DNA of 64,000 nt from GCA-2746365 sp963711255 (GTDB lineage: Bacteria > Pseudomonadota > Gammaproteobacteria > SZUA-229). The position numbers and the translations under genes were made by a program. The notes under the pieces are model-generated. The model saw nothing but the letters and a program-made list of their open reading frames with translations. It was not told the DNA's origin and searched no databases. Positions 37,193-44,659 of the stretch are shown in pieces; the first letter of the stretch is position 1; every line of letters starts with the position of its first letter. The stretch is taken from the NCBI GenBank assembly GCA_963711255.1, contig CAVQDO010000026.1, positions 1-64,000 of the forward strand, read 5' to 3'.

Positions 37193-37897
37193 ATGCAAGG
37201 TGTTTTTATCACAGGTACAGGAACAGGGGTAGGTAAAACCTTCATAGGAACAAAAGTAGCCAGGCAACTAAGCGAAAAAGGCATCAAGGTTATCCCCAAA
37301 AAGCCGATTGAATCCGGCTGCACAAAACAGGGTGAAGAATTAATTCCGGAAGACGCCGTCGCATTAAAAGAAGCAGCGAATTATCAGGGCAAATTATCCG
37401 ATGTCTGCCCTTACCGTTTCGAACCACCAATATCACCAGTACGCGCAGCACACCTGGCCGATAAAGTATTAACTACCGAACAACTGGTCAGCATATGCCT
37501 GCAAGGCAGTGAAGAAGGTTTTGTACTGGTCGAAGGTGCCGGTGGATTTTATTCACCACTGGCAGAAAACGGCCTTAACGCAGACCTGGCAGTGGCACTT
37601 CAGTTACCCGTTATATTAGTCGCCGATGACAAACTCGGTGCGCTCAGCCATGTACTGCTTAATGTGGAAGCCATTCAGATGCGCGGCTTAAGTTTAGCCG
37701 GAGTGATACTCAATGCTCTCGATGAAAATAATAATGATCACATGGATAACGCTGCTGACTTACGTGAGCGGCTGGACTGCCCGGTGTATTCGATTGCTTA
37801 TTCCGATGGTGGCGATGTTCAGCTGCCCGAGGCGCTGATTGATTCTTTGATTACGCCGTCGTTGATTAAAGGTGGAAATGTCAGGGCGGTTGGTTAA
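37193..37897 (+). CDS. bioD: Dethiobiotin synthetase
   Basis: The 234-residue P-loop enzyme closes the ureido ring of dethiobiotin from DAPA, CO2 and ATP. The Walker A motif GTGTGVGKT lies at residues 7-15, PIESGC carries the substrate-binding region and VEGAGGFYSPLAENG (about 116-130) is the second conserved segment. A GAGGA ribosome site precedes the start. The other bio genes are absent from this window, so it is a detached bioD. A strong terminator follows. Confidence 0.93.
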   Translation: MQGVFITGTGTGVGKTFIGTKVARQLSEKGIKVIPKKPIESGCTKQGEELIPEDAVALKEAANYQGKLSDVCPYRFEPPISPVRAAHLADKVLTTEQLVSICLQGSEEGFVLVEGAGGFYSPLAENGLNADLAVALQLPVILVADDKLGALSHVLLNVEAIQMRGLSLAGVILNALDENNNDHMDNAADLRERLDCPVYSIAYSDGGDVQLPEALIDSLITPSLIKGGNVRAVG

Positions 37898-37928
37898 CTT
37901 ACTTCGTTAGTTTTTTTATTATGATCTA

Positions 37929-37957
37929 TAGGTGCGAATTTATTCGCACCTTTTTTT
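37929..37957 (+). terminator. Terminator after bioD
   Basis: Perfect 9-bp arms AGGTGCGAA (37930-37938) and TTCGCACCT (37943-37951) have a 4-nt loop and are followed by a T-run, 30 bp beyond the bioD stop. Confidence 0.9.
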
Positions 37958-38010
37958 GTTTGGGTGTTTTCGTTTTCTATTTGTTATTGGCGTTATTGTT
38001 TTCTTGTGGT

Positions 38011-38058
38011 TTGCTTACTTAGGCCTTGCGGTTCTCGCACCGCGGGCGAGTTACTCCT
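38011..38058 (+). repeat. Solitary copy of the terminal repeat
   Basis: TTGCTTACTTAGGCCTTGCG and the following bases repeat the end of the element at 38168-38828, with one substitution early on and divergence after GAGTTACTC. It is in direct orientation relative to the left terminus. The flank GGCGTTATTGTTTTC also resembles the sequence outside the element's left end. It suggests an earlier copy or one end left behind. Confidence 0.65.
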
Positions 38059-38167
38059 TTATTTTCTGCTTCTTTATTGTTCAGGTGTATAGCATTTACG
38101 GTTATTGATTATTGTTCTCTTGGTTTTGCGTTTTTTATTCATTATTGGCGTTAATATTTTCGATTGA

Positions 38168-38828
38168 TTGCTTACTTAGGCATTGCGGTTCTCGCACCGC
38201 GGGCGAGTTACTCTTTTGCTACAGCCCAAAAGAGTAACCAGAAAAGGCCGCCGCGAACTCGATAGCCCCGGGAGAAGCGTCCGGGGAACCTGAATTTGAG
38301 GGTATCTGTTCTTTTGGTGTTGGTGCTTGCTTAAAGTATGAGCGCTTACTTTGGCCCGAGCCGCCCCGATGCGCCGTCCGGGCGCAGCGTGGCTAAATTC
38401 GCCGTCCATGGCGAATTTGCTCTACGTGTTGGCAAATTCAGCTATCGAAGGCGGGAGAGTCAAAGTCAAAAACAGAGTCAACAGCACCAGCTAGAACACA
38501 GCAAAAAACATGGCGCGCAGCGCCATAGCTGGAGAAGCGGTTGCTTCGTTTATTATTTTTGTTTTTCTTTTTGCTTTTTTTCCCCTTTTGTTTGCTGACT
38601 TTGGGGGCATTGGTAGAGCAATTTCGCCATGGACGGCGAAATTAGTGATGCTGCGCCTGGACGGCGCATCAGCACGGGCTCGTAGGCAATGCGCCCAAAG
38701 TCAGGAACCCCGAGTGCTTCTCTCGGGGCAAACAAGTCGGGGCGGCACTTTTCTGGTTACTCTTTTGTTGCTGCTGACAAAAGAGTAACTCGCCCGCGGT
38801 GCGAGAACCGCAATGCCTAAGTAAGCAA
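38168..38828. mobile_element. Non-autonomous element with perfect 51-bp inverted termini
   Basis: The left end 38168-38218 and right end 38778-38828 are exact reverse complements over 51 bp (starting TTGCTTACTTAGGCATTGCG). Inside, the arms remain recognisably inverted: CCCCGGGAGAAGCGTCCGGGG against CCCCGAGAGAAGCACTCGGGG (each 21 bases in the source; the shared core is GAGAAGC), GATGCGCCGTCC ... GGCGCAGC and AAATTCGCCGTCCATGGCGAA against its mirror. No transposase or credible gene lies within the 661 bp. The short frames inside are repeat-encoded. A MITE-like or REP-cluster element is the best description. Confidence 0.7.
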
Positions 38829-38882
38829 CCAACAGAAAATATTAACACCAAAAGAAAATCTAAAACACGAAACACAAAACAA

Positions 38883-38908
38883 AAAGTGCGACTAAAAAGT
38901 CGCACTTT
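38883..38908 (-). terminator. Terminator after the FKBP gene
   Basis: AAAGTGCGACT (38883-38893) pairs with AGTCGCACTTT (38898-38908) across a 4-nt loop. It is 12 bp beyond the FKBP stop on the minus strand and is followed there by TTTTGTTTTG. Confidence 0.8.
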
Positions 38909-38920
38909 AACCAATCAAAA

Positions 38921-39247
38921 TTAACTTAACCCAATCAACTCAACTTTAAAAACCAACGTCGCATTAGGCGGAATCACCCCACCCGCACCACGCTCACCAT
39001 AACCTAAATCCGGCGGAATAGTCAGCTTACGCGAACCGCCAATTTTCATACCGGCAACACCCTGATCCCAACCCGCAATAACCTGACCGCCACCCAGCTT
39101 AAAACTGAAGGTCTGATCACGATCAAGACTTGAGTCAAATTTAGTACCATCCGTTAACCAGCCAGTGTAATGCACTTCAACCGTTTGACCGGCTACCGCT
39201 TCTTCACCATCACCAACAATCTGGTCTTCAATTTCTAATTCAGCCAT
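38921..39247 (-). CDS. FKBP-type peptidyl-prolyl isomerase
   Basis: I set the start at the ATG at 39245-39247 because GAGGT lies five bases upstream; the frame is open to 39388, but that part is encoded by a tandem repeat. The 108-residue product is a minimal FKBP domain: VEVHYTGWLTDGTKFDSS, FKLGGGQVIAGWDQGV, KIGGSRKLTIPPDLGYG and the C-terminal VFKVELIGL. The residues lining the FK506 pocket (Tyr, Phe, Asp, Trp, Tyr) are visible. No signal peptide is present, so it is cytoplasmic. It assists protein folding. Confidence 0.9.
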   Translation of the reverse strand: MAELEIEDQIVGDGEEAVAGQTVEVHYTGWLTDGTKFDSSLDRDQTFSFKLGGGQVIAGWDQGVAGMKIGGSRKLTIPPDLGYGERGAGGVIPPNATLVFKVELIGLS

Positions 39248-39278
39248 ATCTACCTCGTTTATATAAAAAATATTAAAT

Positions 39279-39382
39279 GGATATCGCCGCACCGCCATCC
39301 CTGGCTCCTTGCGGCATACCGTCCATCCATGGACATCGCCACACTGCCATCCCTGGCTCCTTGCGGCATACCGTCCATCCAT
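39279..39382. repeat. Two tandem copies of a 52-bp unit upstream of the FKBP gene
   Basis: Unit 1 is 39279-39330 and unit 2 is 39331-39382; they agree at 49 of 52 positions. Each contains CCATCCCTGGCTCCTTGCGG and ends CCGTCCATCCAT. Because 52 is not a multiple of three, the two units are read in different phases by the spurious upstream extension of the FKBP frame. They lie within the FKBP 5' region and may contain part of its promoter. Confidence 0.85.
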
Positions 39383-39390
39383 GGACATAT

Positions 39391-39419
39391 AAAAAAGGGG
39401 GCACAGAGCCCCCTTTTTC
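39391..39419 (-). terminator. Terminator after fba
   Basis: GGGGGC (39397-39402) pairs with GCCCCC (39408-39413), flanked by A6 on the left and T5 on the right. It lies about 20 bp past the fba stop on the minus strand and is symmetrical enough to work both ways. Confidence 0.8.
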
Positions 39420-39440
39420 TAACAATGATTACAAATAGAC

Positions 39441-40478
39441 TTACTTGTAAAAGTCGATCATTTTCTCAAGAGAAAGCGGTGTAATCTTAGATGCATTACC
39501 CGCACAACCGAATGCTTCATAGCGTGCTTTACAAATTTCTTTCATCGCAGCTGTAGATTCTTTGAGGAATTTACGTGGATCAAAGTTAGATGTATTTTCA
39601 GCCAGGTGCTTACGAATAGAACCGGTTGAAGCCATACGCAGGTCAGTATCGATGTTAACTTTAGCAACACCGTTTTTAATGCCTTCCTGAATTTCTTCAA
39701 CAGGTACACCGTATGTCTGACCCATGTCACCACCGAAGTTGTTAATGATTTCTAACCAGTCCTGTGGAACTGAAGAAGAACCATGCATAACAAGGTGAGT
39801 GTTAGGAATGCGAGCGTGAATTTCACGGATACGGTCAATACGCAGGATCTCGCCAGTAGGCTCTTTGGTAAACTTGTAAGCACCGTGTGAAGTACCGATA
39901 GCAATTGCCAGCGCATCAACACCAGTCGCTTCAACAAAGTCTGCTGCTTCTTCAACAGAAGTTAACAGCATATCCATGTCCAGCTTGCCTTCAGCACCGT
40001 GGCCGTCTTCTTCACCCATTTCACCAGTTTCCAGTGAACCCAGACAACCCAGTTCGCCTTCTACTGAGACACCGCCAGCGTGAGCCATTTTCACAACTTC
40101 ACGAGTAACGTCAACATTGTACTCGAAAGATGAAGGCGTCTTCATGTCAGCCATCAAAGAACCGTCCATCATGACAGAACTGAAACCAGACTGAATAGAA
40201 CGCAGACATACTGCAGGTTCTGAACCGTGATCCTGGTGCATTACAACAGGAATGTGCGGGTACATTTCAATTGCAGCAGAAATCAGGTGACGTAAGAATG
40301 GTTCGCCTGCGTATGAACGTGCGCCTGCAGAACCTTGCATGATAACAGGGCTGTTGGTTTCATCAGCAGCTTGCATGATGGCATGCACCTGTTCCATATT
40401 GTTAACATTAAATGCTGGCATGCCGTAACCGTTTTCAGCTGCATGATCCAGTAATTGTCTCATTGAAATTAAAGCCAT
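39441..40478 (-). CDS. fba: Class II fructose-bisphosphate aldolase
   Basis: The 345-residue zinc aldolase cleaves or forms fructose-1,6-bisphosphate. Diagnostic segments are PAFNVNNMEQ, VVMHQDHGSE (zinc-binding His and Asp, about 78-87), GVSVEGELGCLG, AIGTSHGAYKF and LVMHGSSSVPQDW. It belongs to the class IIB, so-called Calvin-cycle subtype common in proteobacterial autotrophs and in heterotrophs. It is the last gene of the tkt-gap-pgk-pyk-fba block, 77 bp behind pyk. Only its position and family suggest this subtype; no RuBisCO gene is seen. Confidence 0.94.
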   Translation of the reverse strand: MALISMRQLLDHAAENGYGMPAFNVNNMEQVHAIMQAADETNSPVIMQGSAGARSYAGEPFLRHLISAAIEMYPHIPVVMHQDHGSEPAVCLRSIQSGFSSVMMDGSLMADMKTPSSFEYNVDVTREVVKMAHAGGVSVEGELGCLGSLETGEMGEEDGHGAEGKLDMDMLLTSVEEAADFVEATGVDALAIAIGTSHGAYKFTKEPTGEILRIDRIREIHARIPNTHLVMHGSSSVPQDWLEIINNFGGDMGQTYGVPVEEIQEGIKNGVAKVNIDTDLRMASTGSIRKHLAENTSNFDPRKFLKESTAAMKEICKARYEAFGCAGNASKITPLSLEKMIDFYK

Positions 40479-40555
40479 TTGAGCTCTCCTCTAAAAATTA
40501 ATAAATCAAAAAATACAAATAATACAAAATTCTTTATTCAGTACTGCAACACAAA

Positions 40556-41977
40556 TTAATGAACACTAACGATCTTCATAATGTTACTTCCACCCTGATC
40601 GCCTAACATATCTCCTCGCGTGAGAACAATACGATCACCGCTTACGACGATACCTTTACTCTTTAACAAATCAACCACACCAAGGGTCACATCTTCCGCC
40701 GGCAGATTGGTAAAATCTGCACGTACTGGGTATACACCACGATATAGAGTCACCCGGCTCAGCGTTCTTAATGACGGTGTCAGGGCATAAATCGGAATAC
40801 CGGAACTTATGCGCGACATCCATAACACGGTTGCACCTGATTCTGTCATAGACGCAATAGCATCCATCTTGAGATGGTTCGCGGTGTACATTGTAGCCAT
40901 TGCGATAGCTTCATCAACCCTACCAAAAACAAGGTCTACACGATGATCTGAAACCATGGCTGCGCGCTCTAATTCGGCATGCTCACAAATACGACCCATC
41001 GCCTGAACCGTTTTAGCCGGATATTTTCCTACTGCCGTTTCACCGGACAGCATTACCGCATCAGTACCATCAAGCACCGAGTTAGCAACATCAAACACTT
41101 CTGCACGTGTTGGAATCGGGTTATCAATCATCGATTCCATCATCTGTGTCGCGGTAATAACCACACGGTTCATAGCGCGCGCTTTTTTGATCAGGCTTTT
41201 CTGTAATGCCGGCAACTCTGCGTCACCCATTTCAACACCAAGGTCACCACGAGCCACCATAATGACATCCGATGCTTCAATGATCTCATCAATATTCTCT
41301 ATTGCTTCGGCACGTTCTACCTTGGTCACAATTCCAGCATCACTGCCTTCAGCTCTTACCAGCTCACGACATTCTATAACATCAGCAGCAGTACAGGCGA
41401 ACGACAAAGCAACATAATCGACGTCAATCGCAACCGCCGCTTTCAAATCTTCCTTGTCTTTATCAGTCAGTGCCGGCGCAGATAAACCACCGCCTTTCAG
41501 GTTAATGCCCTTGTTATTAGACAGCTCAGAAGTATAAACAACAGTACAACGAATTTCATCGCCTACAACCTCGTCCACTTCCAGCTCAACCCGGCCATCA
41601 TCCAGCAGTAATACATCACCGTGTTTAACATCTTTCGGCAAATCTTTATAGGTCAGGCCTACACGTTCCTGTGTGCCTTCATCCTTACCCAGCGCAGCGT
41701 CAAGAATAAAGGTTTCACCTCTAATCAATTGCACACGTCCATCTTTAAATTTGTGGGTGCGAATCTTCGGCCCCTGCAAATCTGCAAGGATACCAACAAT
41801 TCGTCCTGACTCTTCACTGCACTGACGAATCAGATCAGCACGGTGCTGCTGCTCTTCATGCGTACCATGTGAGAAGTTCAAACGAAAAACATCAACACCT
41901 GCACGAATCATCTCAAGAATTACTTCAGATGAACTTGAACCCGGGCCTAGCGTTGCGACAATTTTAGTTCTGCGCAT
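40556..41977 (-). CDS. pyk: Pyruvate kinase
   Basis: The 473-residue enzyme makes pyruvate and ATP from phosphoenolpyruvate. It opens RRTKIVATLGPGSSS and has the FRLNFSHG, KGGGLSAPALTDKD and MVARGDLGVEMG (about 239-250) segments and the ATQMMESMI signature. The C-terminal allosteric domain (ATVLWMSRISSGIPIYALTP, then RGVYPV) is present. Length is normal. It lies between pgk and fba in the central-carbon block. Confidence 0.95.
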   Translation of the reverse strand: MRRTKIVATLGPGSSSSEVILEMIRAGVDVFRLNFSHGTHEEQQHRADLIRQCSEESGRIVGILADLQGPKIRTHKFKDGRVQLIRGETFILDAALGKDEGTQERVGLTYKDLPKDVKHGDVLLLDDGRVELEVDEVVGDEIRCTVVYTSELSNNKGINLKGGGLSAPALTDKDKEDLKAAVAIDVDYVALSFACTAADVIECRELVRAEGSDAGIVTKVERAEAIENIDEIIEASDVIMVARGDLGVEMGDAELPALQKSLIKKARAMNRVVITATQMMESMIDNPIPTRAEVFDVANSVLDGTDAVMLSGETAVGKYPAKTVQAMGRICEHAELERAAMVSDHRVDLVFGRVDEAIAMATMYTANHLKMDAIASMTESGATVLWMSRISSGIPIYALTPSLRTLSRVTLYRGVYPVRADFTNLPAEDVTLGVVDLLKSKGIVVSGDRIVLTRGDMLGDQGGSNIMKIVSVH

Positions 41978-42085
41978 CGATGTTTTGTTTTTAACCTCTA
42001 AAAATTAACTTTCTATATACTTTAATAACTTTTCAGATCACCCCTGTATTGCTTCAGTGCAGCCACACAGAGATGACATGTATAG

Positions 42086-43270
42086 TTACTTCTTAGTTGC
42101 AGCTTCTTCCAGCATGGCAACTGCAGGTAAAGTTTTACCTTCCAGGTATTCCAGGAATGCGCCGCCAGCAGTAGAGATATATGAAACCTTGTCGTAGATA
42201 TCGTATTTCTGAATTGCGGCAATGGTATCGCCGCCGCCAGCAAGACTGAAACCATCTGCATCAGCAATCGCCATAGACACGGTTTTTGTGCCTTCGCCAA
42301 ACTGATCAAACTCAAATACGCCAACAGGACCGTTCCAGATAATAGTACCGGCTTTACTAATAATTTCAGCCAGCTCTTTCGCTGACTCAGGACCAATATC
42401 AAAAATCATATCGTCATCCTGAACATCAGCAGCGGCTTTTAATGTTGCTTCAGCGTCCTCAGCAAACTCTTTTGCACAAACCACATCGGTAGCAATTGGA
42501 ATATTTGCACCGCGTGCCTGCATTTTCTCAACCAGGGCCTTTGCTGTATCAACCAGGTCAGCTTCACATAAAGATTTACCTACGTTGTAACCCATAGCTT
42601 TAAGGAAAGTGTTCGCGATTCCGCCACCAACAACCAGCTGATCTACTTTTTCAGACAGTGCTTCCAGGACAGTCAGCTTTGTAGAAACCTTGGAACCACC
42701 AACAATAGCAACCATTGGACGCGCAGGCTTTGCCAGAGCTTTAGCCAGGCTATCCAGTTCGCCAGAAAGCAGAATACCGGCACAGGCTACGGGTGCAAAC
42801 TTACCTGCGCCATGCGTAGATGCCTGGGCACGGTGAGCTGTACCAAACGCATCCATAACAAATACATCACACAGTGAAGCGTATTTTTTAGATAAGGTTT
42901 CGTCGTCTTTTTTCTCACCCGCATTAAAGCGGACGTTTTCCAGCAACACACATTCACCAGCGGCAACTTCAGGCGCTTTATCAAGATAATCTTTCACCAG
43001 GCGAACTTCAGTGCCTAATTTTGCAGACATATCATCTGCAATTGGCTGCATAGAGTTTTCATCATCAACCTTGCCCTCTTCAGGACGGCCACGGTGAGAC
43101 ATAACCATTACAGAAGCACCCGCTTTCATGCAGTGCTCGATAGTAGGCATCGATGCTGCAATACGCGCATCCGATGTTACCTTGCCATCTTTTACAGGTA
43201 CGTTAAGGTCAGAACGAATAAGAACGCGCTTACCGGCTAAATCTAAATCTGTCAGCTTGATGAATGCCAT
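42086..43270 (-). CDS. pgk: Phosphoglycerate kinase
   Basis: The 394-residue two-domain kinase interconverts 1,3-bisphosphoglycerate and 3-phosphoglycerate. N-terminal RVLIRSDLNVPVKDG and HRGRPEEG segments bind the substrate; the C-terminal half carries VGGSKVSTKL, WNGPVGVFEF and the nucleotide loop GGGDTIAAI. Length is standard. It is separated from gap by a 346-bp repeat-filled space and from pyk by 108 bp. Confidence 0.96.
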   Translation of the reverse strand: MAFIKLTDLDLAGKRVLIRSDLNVPVKDGKVTSDARIAASMPTIEHCMKAGASVMVMSHRGRPEEGKVDDENSMQPIADDMSAKLGTEVRLVKDYLDKAPEVAAGECVLLENVRFNAGEKKDDETLSKKYASLCDVFVMDAFGTAHRAQASTHGAGKFAPVACAGILLSGELDSLAKALAKPARPMVAIVGGSKVSTKLTVLEALSEKVDQLVVGGGIANTFLKAMGYNVGKSLCEADLVDTAKALVEKMQARGANIPIATDVVCAKEFAEDAEATLKAAADVQDDDMIFDIGPESAKELAEIISKAGTIIWNGPVGVFEFDQFGEGTKTVSMAIADADGFSLAGGGDTIAAIQKYDIYDKVSYISTAGGAFLEYLEGKTLPAVAMLEEAATKK

Positions 43271-43389
43271 GACTAAAACTCCAGTTATTTCTTAAATTCT
43301 AAAATATTGTTTGTTAAATATTAATGACTAACGTATTTACTTAGCCAAAAACACTGAACAAACAAAACTTGTCATAGGTAATATAAAAA

Positions 43390-43469
43390 CGTCATTGCGA
43401 GCAACGAAGCAATCTCTTATTAACGACTCAGCCGCTTAAAGAGATTGCCGCGCTTCGCTCGCAATGACG
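43390..43469. repeat. Palindromic intergenic repeat, CGTCATTGCGAG type, copy 2
   Basis: An 80-bp near-perfect palindrome. Ends CGTCATTGCGAGC (43390-43402) and GCTCGCAATGACG (43457-43469) are exact inverses, and inner GCAATCTC and GAGATTGC also pair. It shares its termini with the 120-bp element at 13544-13663 but is shorter. Confidence 0.85.
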
Positions 43470-43501
43470 AATATATTCTTCACACTCTCAAATATAAATG
43501 A

Positions 43502-43612
43502 GGAGATTTTGTTCGCGAGCAAGGCGCGGATGCCAATTTGAACGCGGAGCGTACATCAGTACGTGAGCATTTCAAATTGGGTTTCGCAACGCCGCTCGCG
43601 GACAAAAGATCC
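43502..43612. repeat. Long imperfect palindrome just downstream of gap
   Basis: The 111-bp palindrome has outer arms GGAGATTTTGTTCGCGAGC and GCTCGCGGACAAAAGATCC. Middle arms are CCAATTTGAA and TTCAAATTGG, and the centre is CGTACATCAGTACG. It ends 5 bp before the gap stop codon and would fold into one extended hairpin. It could end gap transcription or limit read-through into pgk; it could equally be a dispersed repeat. Confidence 0.8.
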
Positions 43613-43616
43613 TTAT

Positions 43617-44618
43617 TTACTTAGAGACGTGCTCTACGAAACGCAGCATGTTACATGTGTAACCGTACTCGTTGTCGTACCATGAAACCAGCTTCACGAA
43701 AGTACCGTCAAGCGCAATACCAGCTTCTGCGTCAAAGATAGAAGAGAAGCTGCAACCACGGAAATCAGTTGAAACTACTTTTTCATCTGTGTAACCCAGA
43801 GTTTTGCTCATGTCACCAGATGTTGCAGCTGCTTTTAATTCAGCACAGATTTCATCGTATGACGCTTCTTTGTTCAGCTCAACGGTTAAGTCAACTACTG
43901 ATACGTCTGAAGTTGGTACACGGAAAGCCATACCAGTCAGTTTGCCATTCAGCTCAGGAAGAACAACGCCTACTGCTTTAGCAGCACCAGTTGAAGACGG
44001 GATGATATTTTCTAAAATACCACGACCACCGCGCCAGTCTTTCATAGAAGGACCGTCAACAGTTTTCTGTGTCGCTGTAGCAGCGTGAACAGTAGTCATA
44101 AGGCCACGTTTGATGCCCCACTTGTCGTTGATAACTTTAGCAACAGGTGCCAGGCAGTTAGTAGTACAAGAAGCAGCAGAAACAATTGCCTGACCAGCAT
44201 ATTCGTTGTGGTTAACACCGTAAACGAACATTGGAGTAGCGTCTTTAGAAGGTGCAGACTGAACAACTTTCTTAGCGCCTGCATCGATGTGCGCCTGGCA
44301 GCTTTCTTCAGTCAGGAAGAAACCAGTACATTCGATAACCAGCTCAGCGCCGATGTCGCTCCATTTAAGGTCAGCAGGATTACGCTCTGCAGTTAAACGG
44401 ATAGTTTTACCGTTTACGATAAGGTTGTTGCCTTCAACAGCGATATCGCCATCGAAGTTACCATGAACTGAATCGTACTTCAGCATGTACGCAAGGTAAT
44501 CAGCGTCTAACAGATCGTTAATACCAACAACTTCAATTTCAGGAAAGTCTTTCGCAATCGCGCGGAAAGCCATGCGGCCAATACGACCAAAACCATTAAT
44601 ACCGACTTTAATAGCCAT
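43617..44618 (-). CDS. gap: Glyceraldehyde-3-phosphate dehydrogenase, type I
   Basis: The 333-residue enzyme oxidises glyceraldehyde-3-phosphate with NAD+. It begins with the nucleotide-binding GINGFGRIGR and then GINDLLDADYL, where Asp is the NAD-preferring residue. The catalytic cysteine is in ASCTTNCLAP (about 151-160), and WYDNEYGY lies near the C-terminus. Length is standard. It is preceded by tkt with a 41-bp gap and is very likely cotranscribed with it. Confidence 0.96.
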   Translation of the reverse strand: MAIKVGINGFGRIGRMAFRAIAKDFPEIEVVGINDLLDADYLAYMLKYDSVHGNFDGDIAVEGNNLIVNGKTIRLTAERNPADLKWSDIGAELVIECTGFFLTEESCQAHIDAGAKKVVQSAPSKDATPMFVYGVNHNEYAGQAIVSAASCTTNCLAPVAKVINDKWGIKRGLMTTVHAATATQKTVDGPSMKDWRGGRGILENIIPSSTGAAKAVGVVLPELNGKLTGMAFRVPTSDVSVVDLTVELNKEASYDEICAELKAAATSGDMSKTLGYTDEKVVSTDFRGCSFSSIFDAEAGIALDGTFVKLVSWYDNEYGYTCNMLRFVEHVSK

Positions 44619-44659
44619 AATTATTCTCCAATTTATAAATTTATATAATTAAAATATTT

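Larger units (their letters stand above)
43271..43616. other. Repeat-filled intergenic space between gap and pgk
   Basis: This 346-bp gap holds two long palindromes (43390-43469 and 43502-43612), described separately. Between the pgk start and the first palindrome lies A+T-rich DNA that should contain the pgk promoter if the gene is not read through from gap. No clear -35/-10 pair is evident to me. Confidence 0.5.

Noticed and set aside
38338..38914. Several short frames inside the inverted-end element
   Set aside because: They are low-complexity and biased, lie within diverged inverse repeats and match no protein pattern.
39279..39382. Possible CRISPR array
   Set aside because: There are just two directly adjacent units with no spacers and no cas genes.
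39248..39388. N-terminal extension of the FKBP protein by 47 residues
   Set aside because: The extension is encoded by the 52-bp tandem repeat, while a GAGGT ribosome site and a clean FKBP N-terminus start at 39247.
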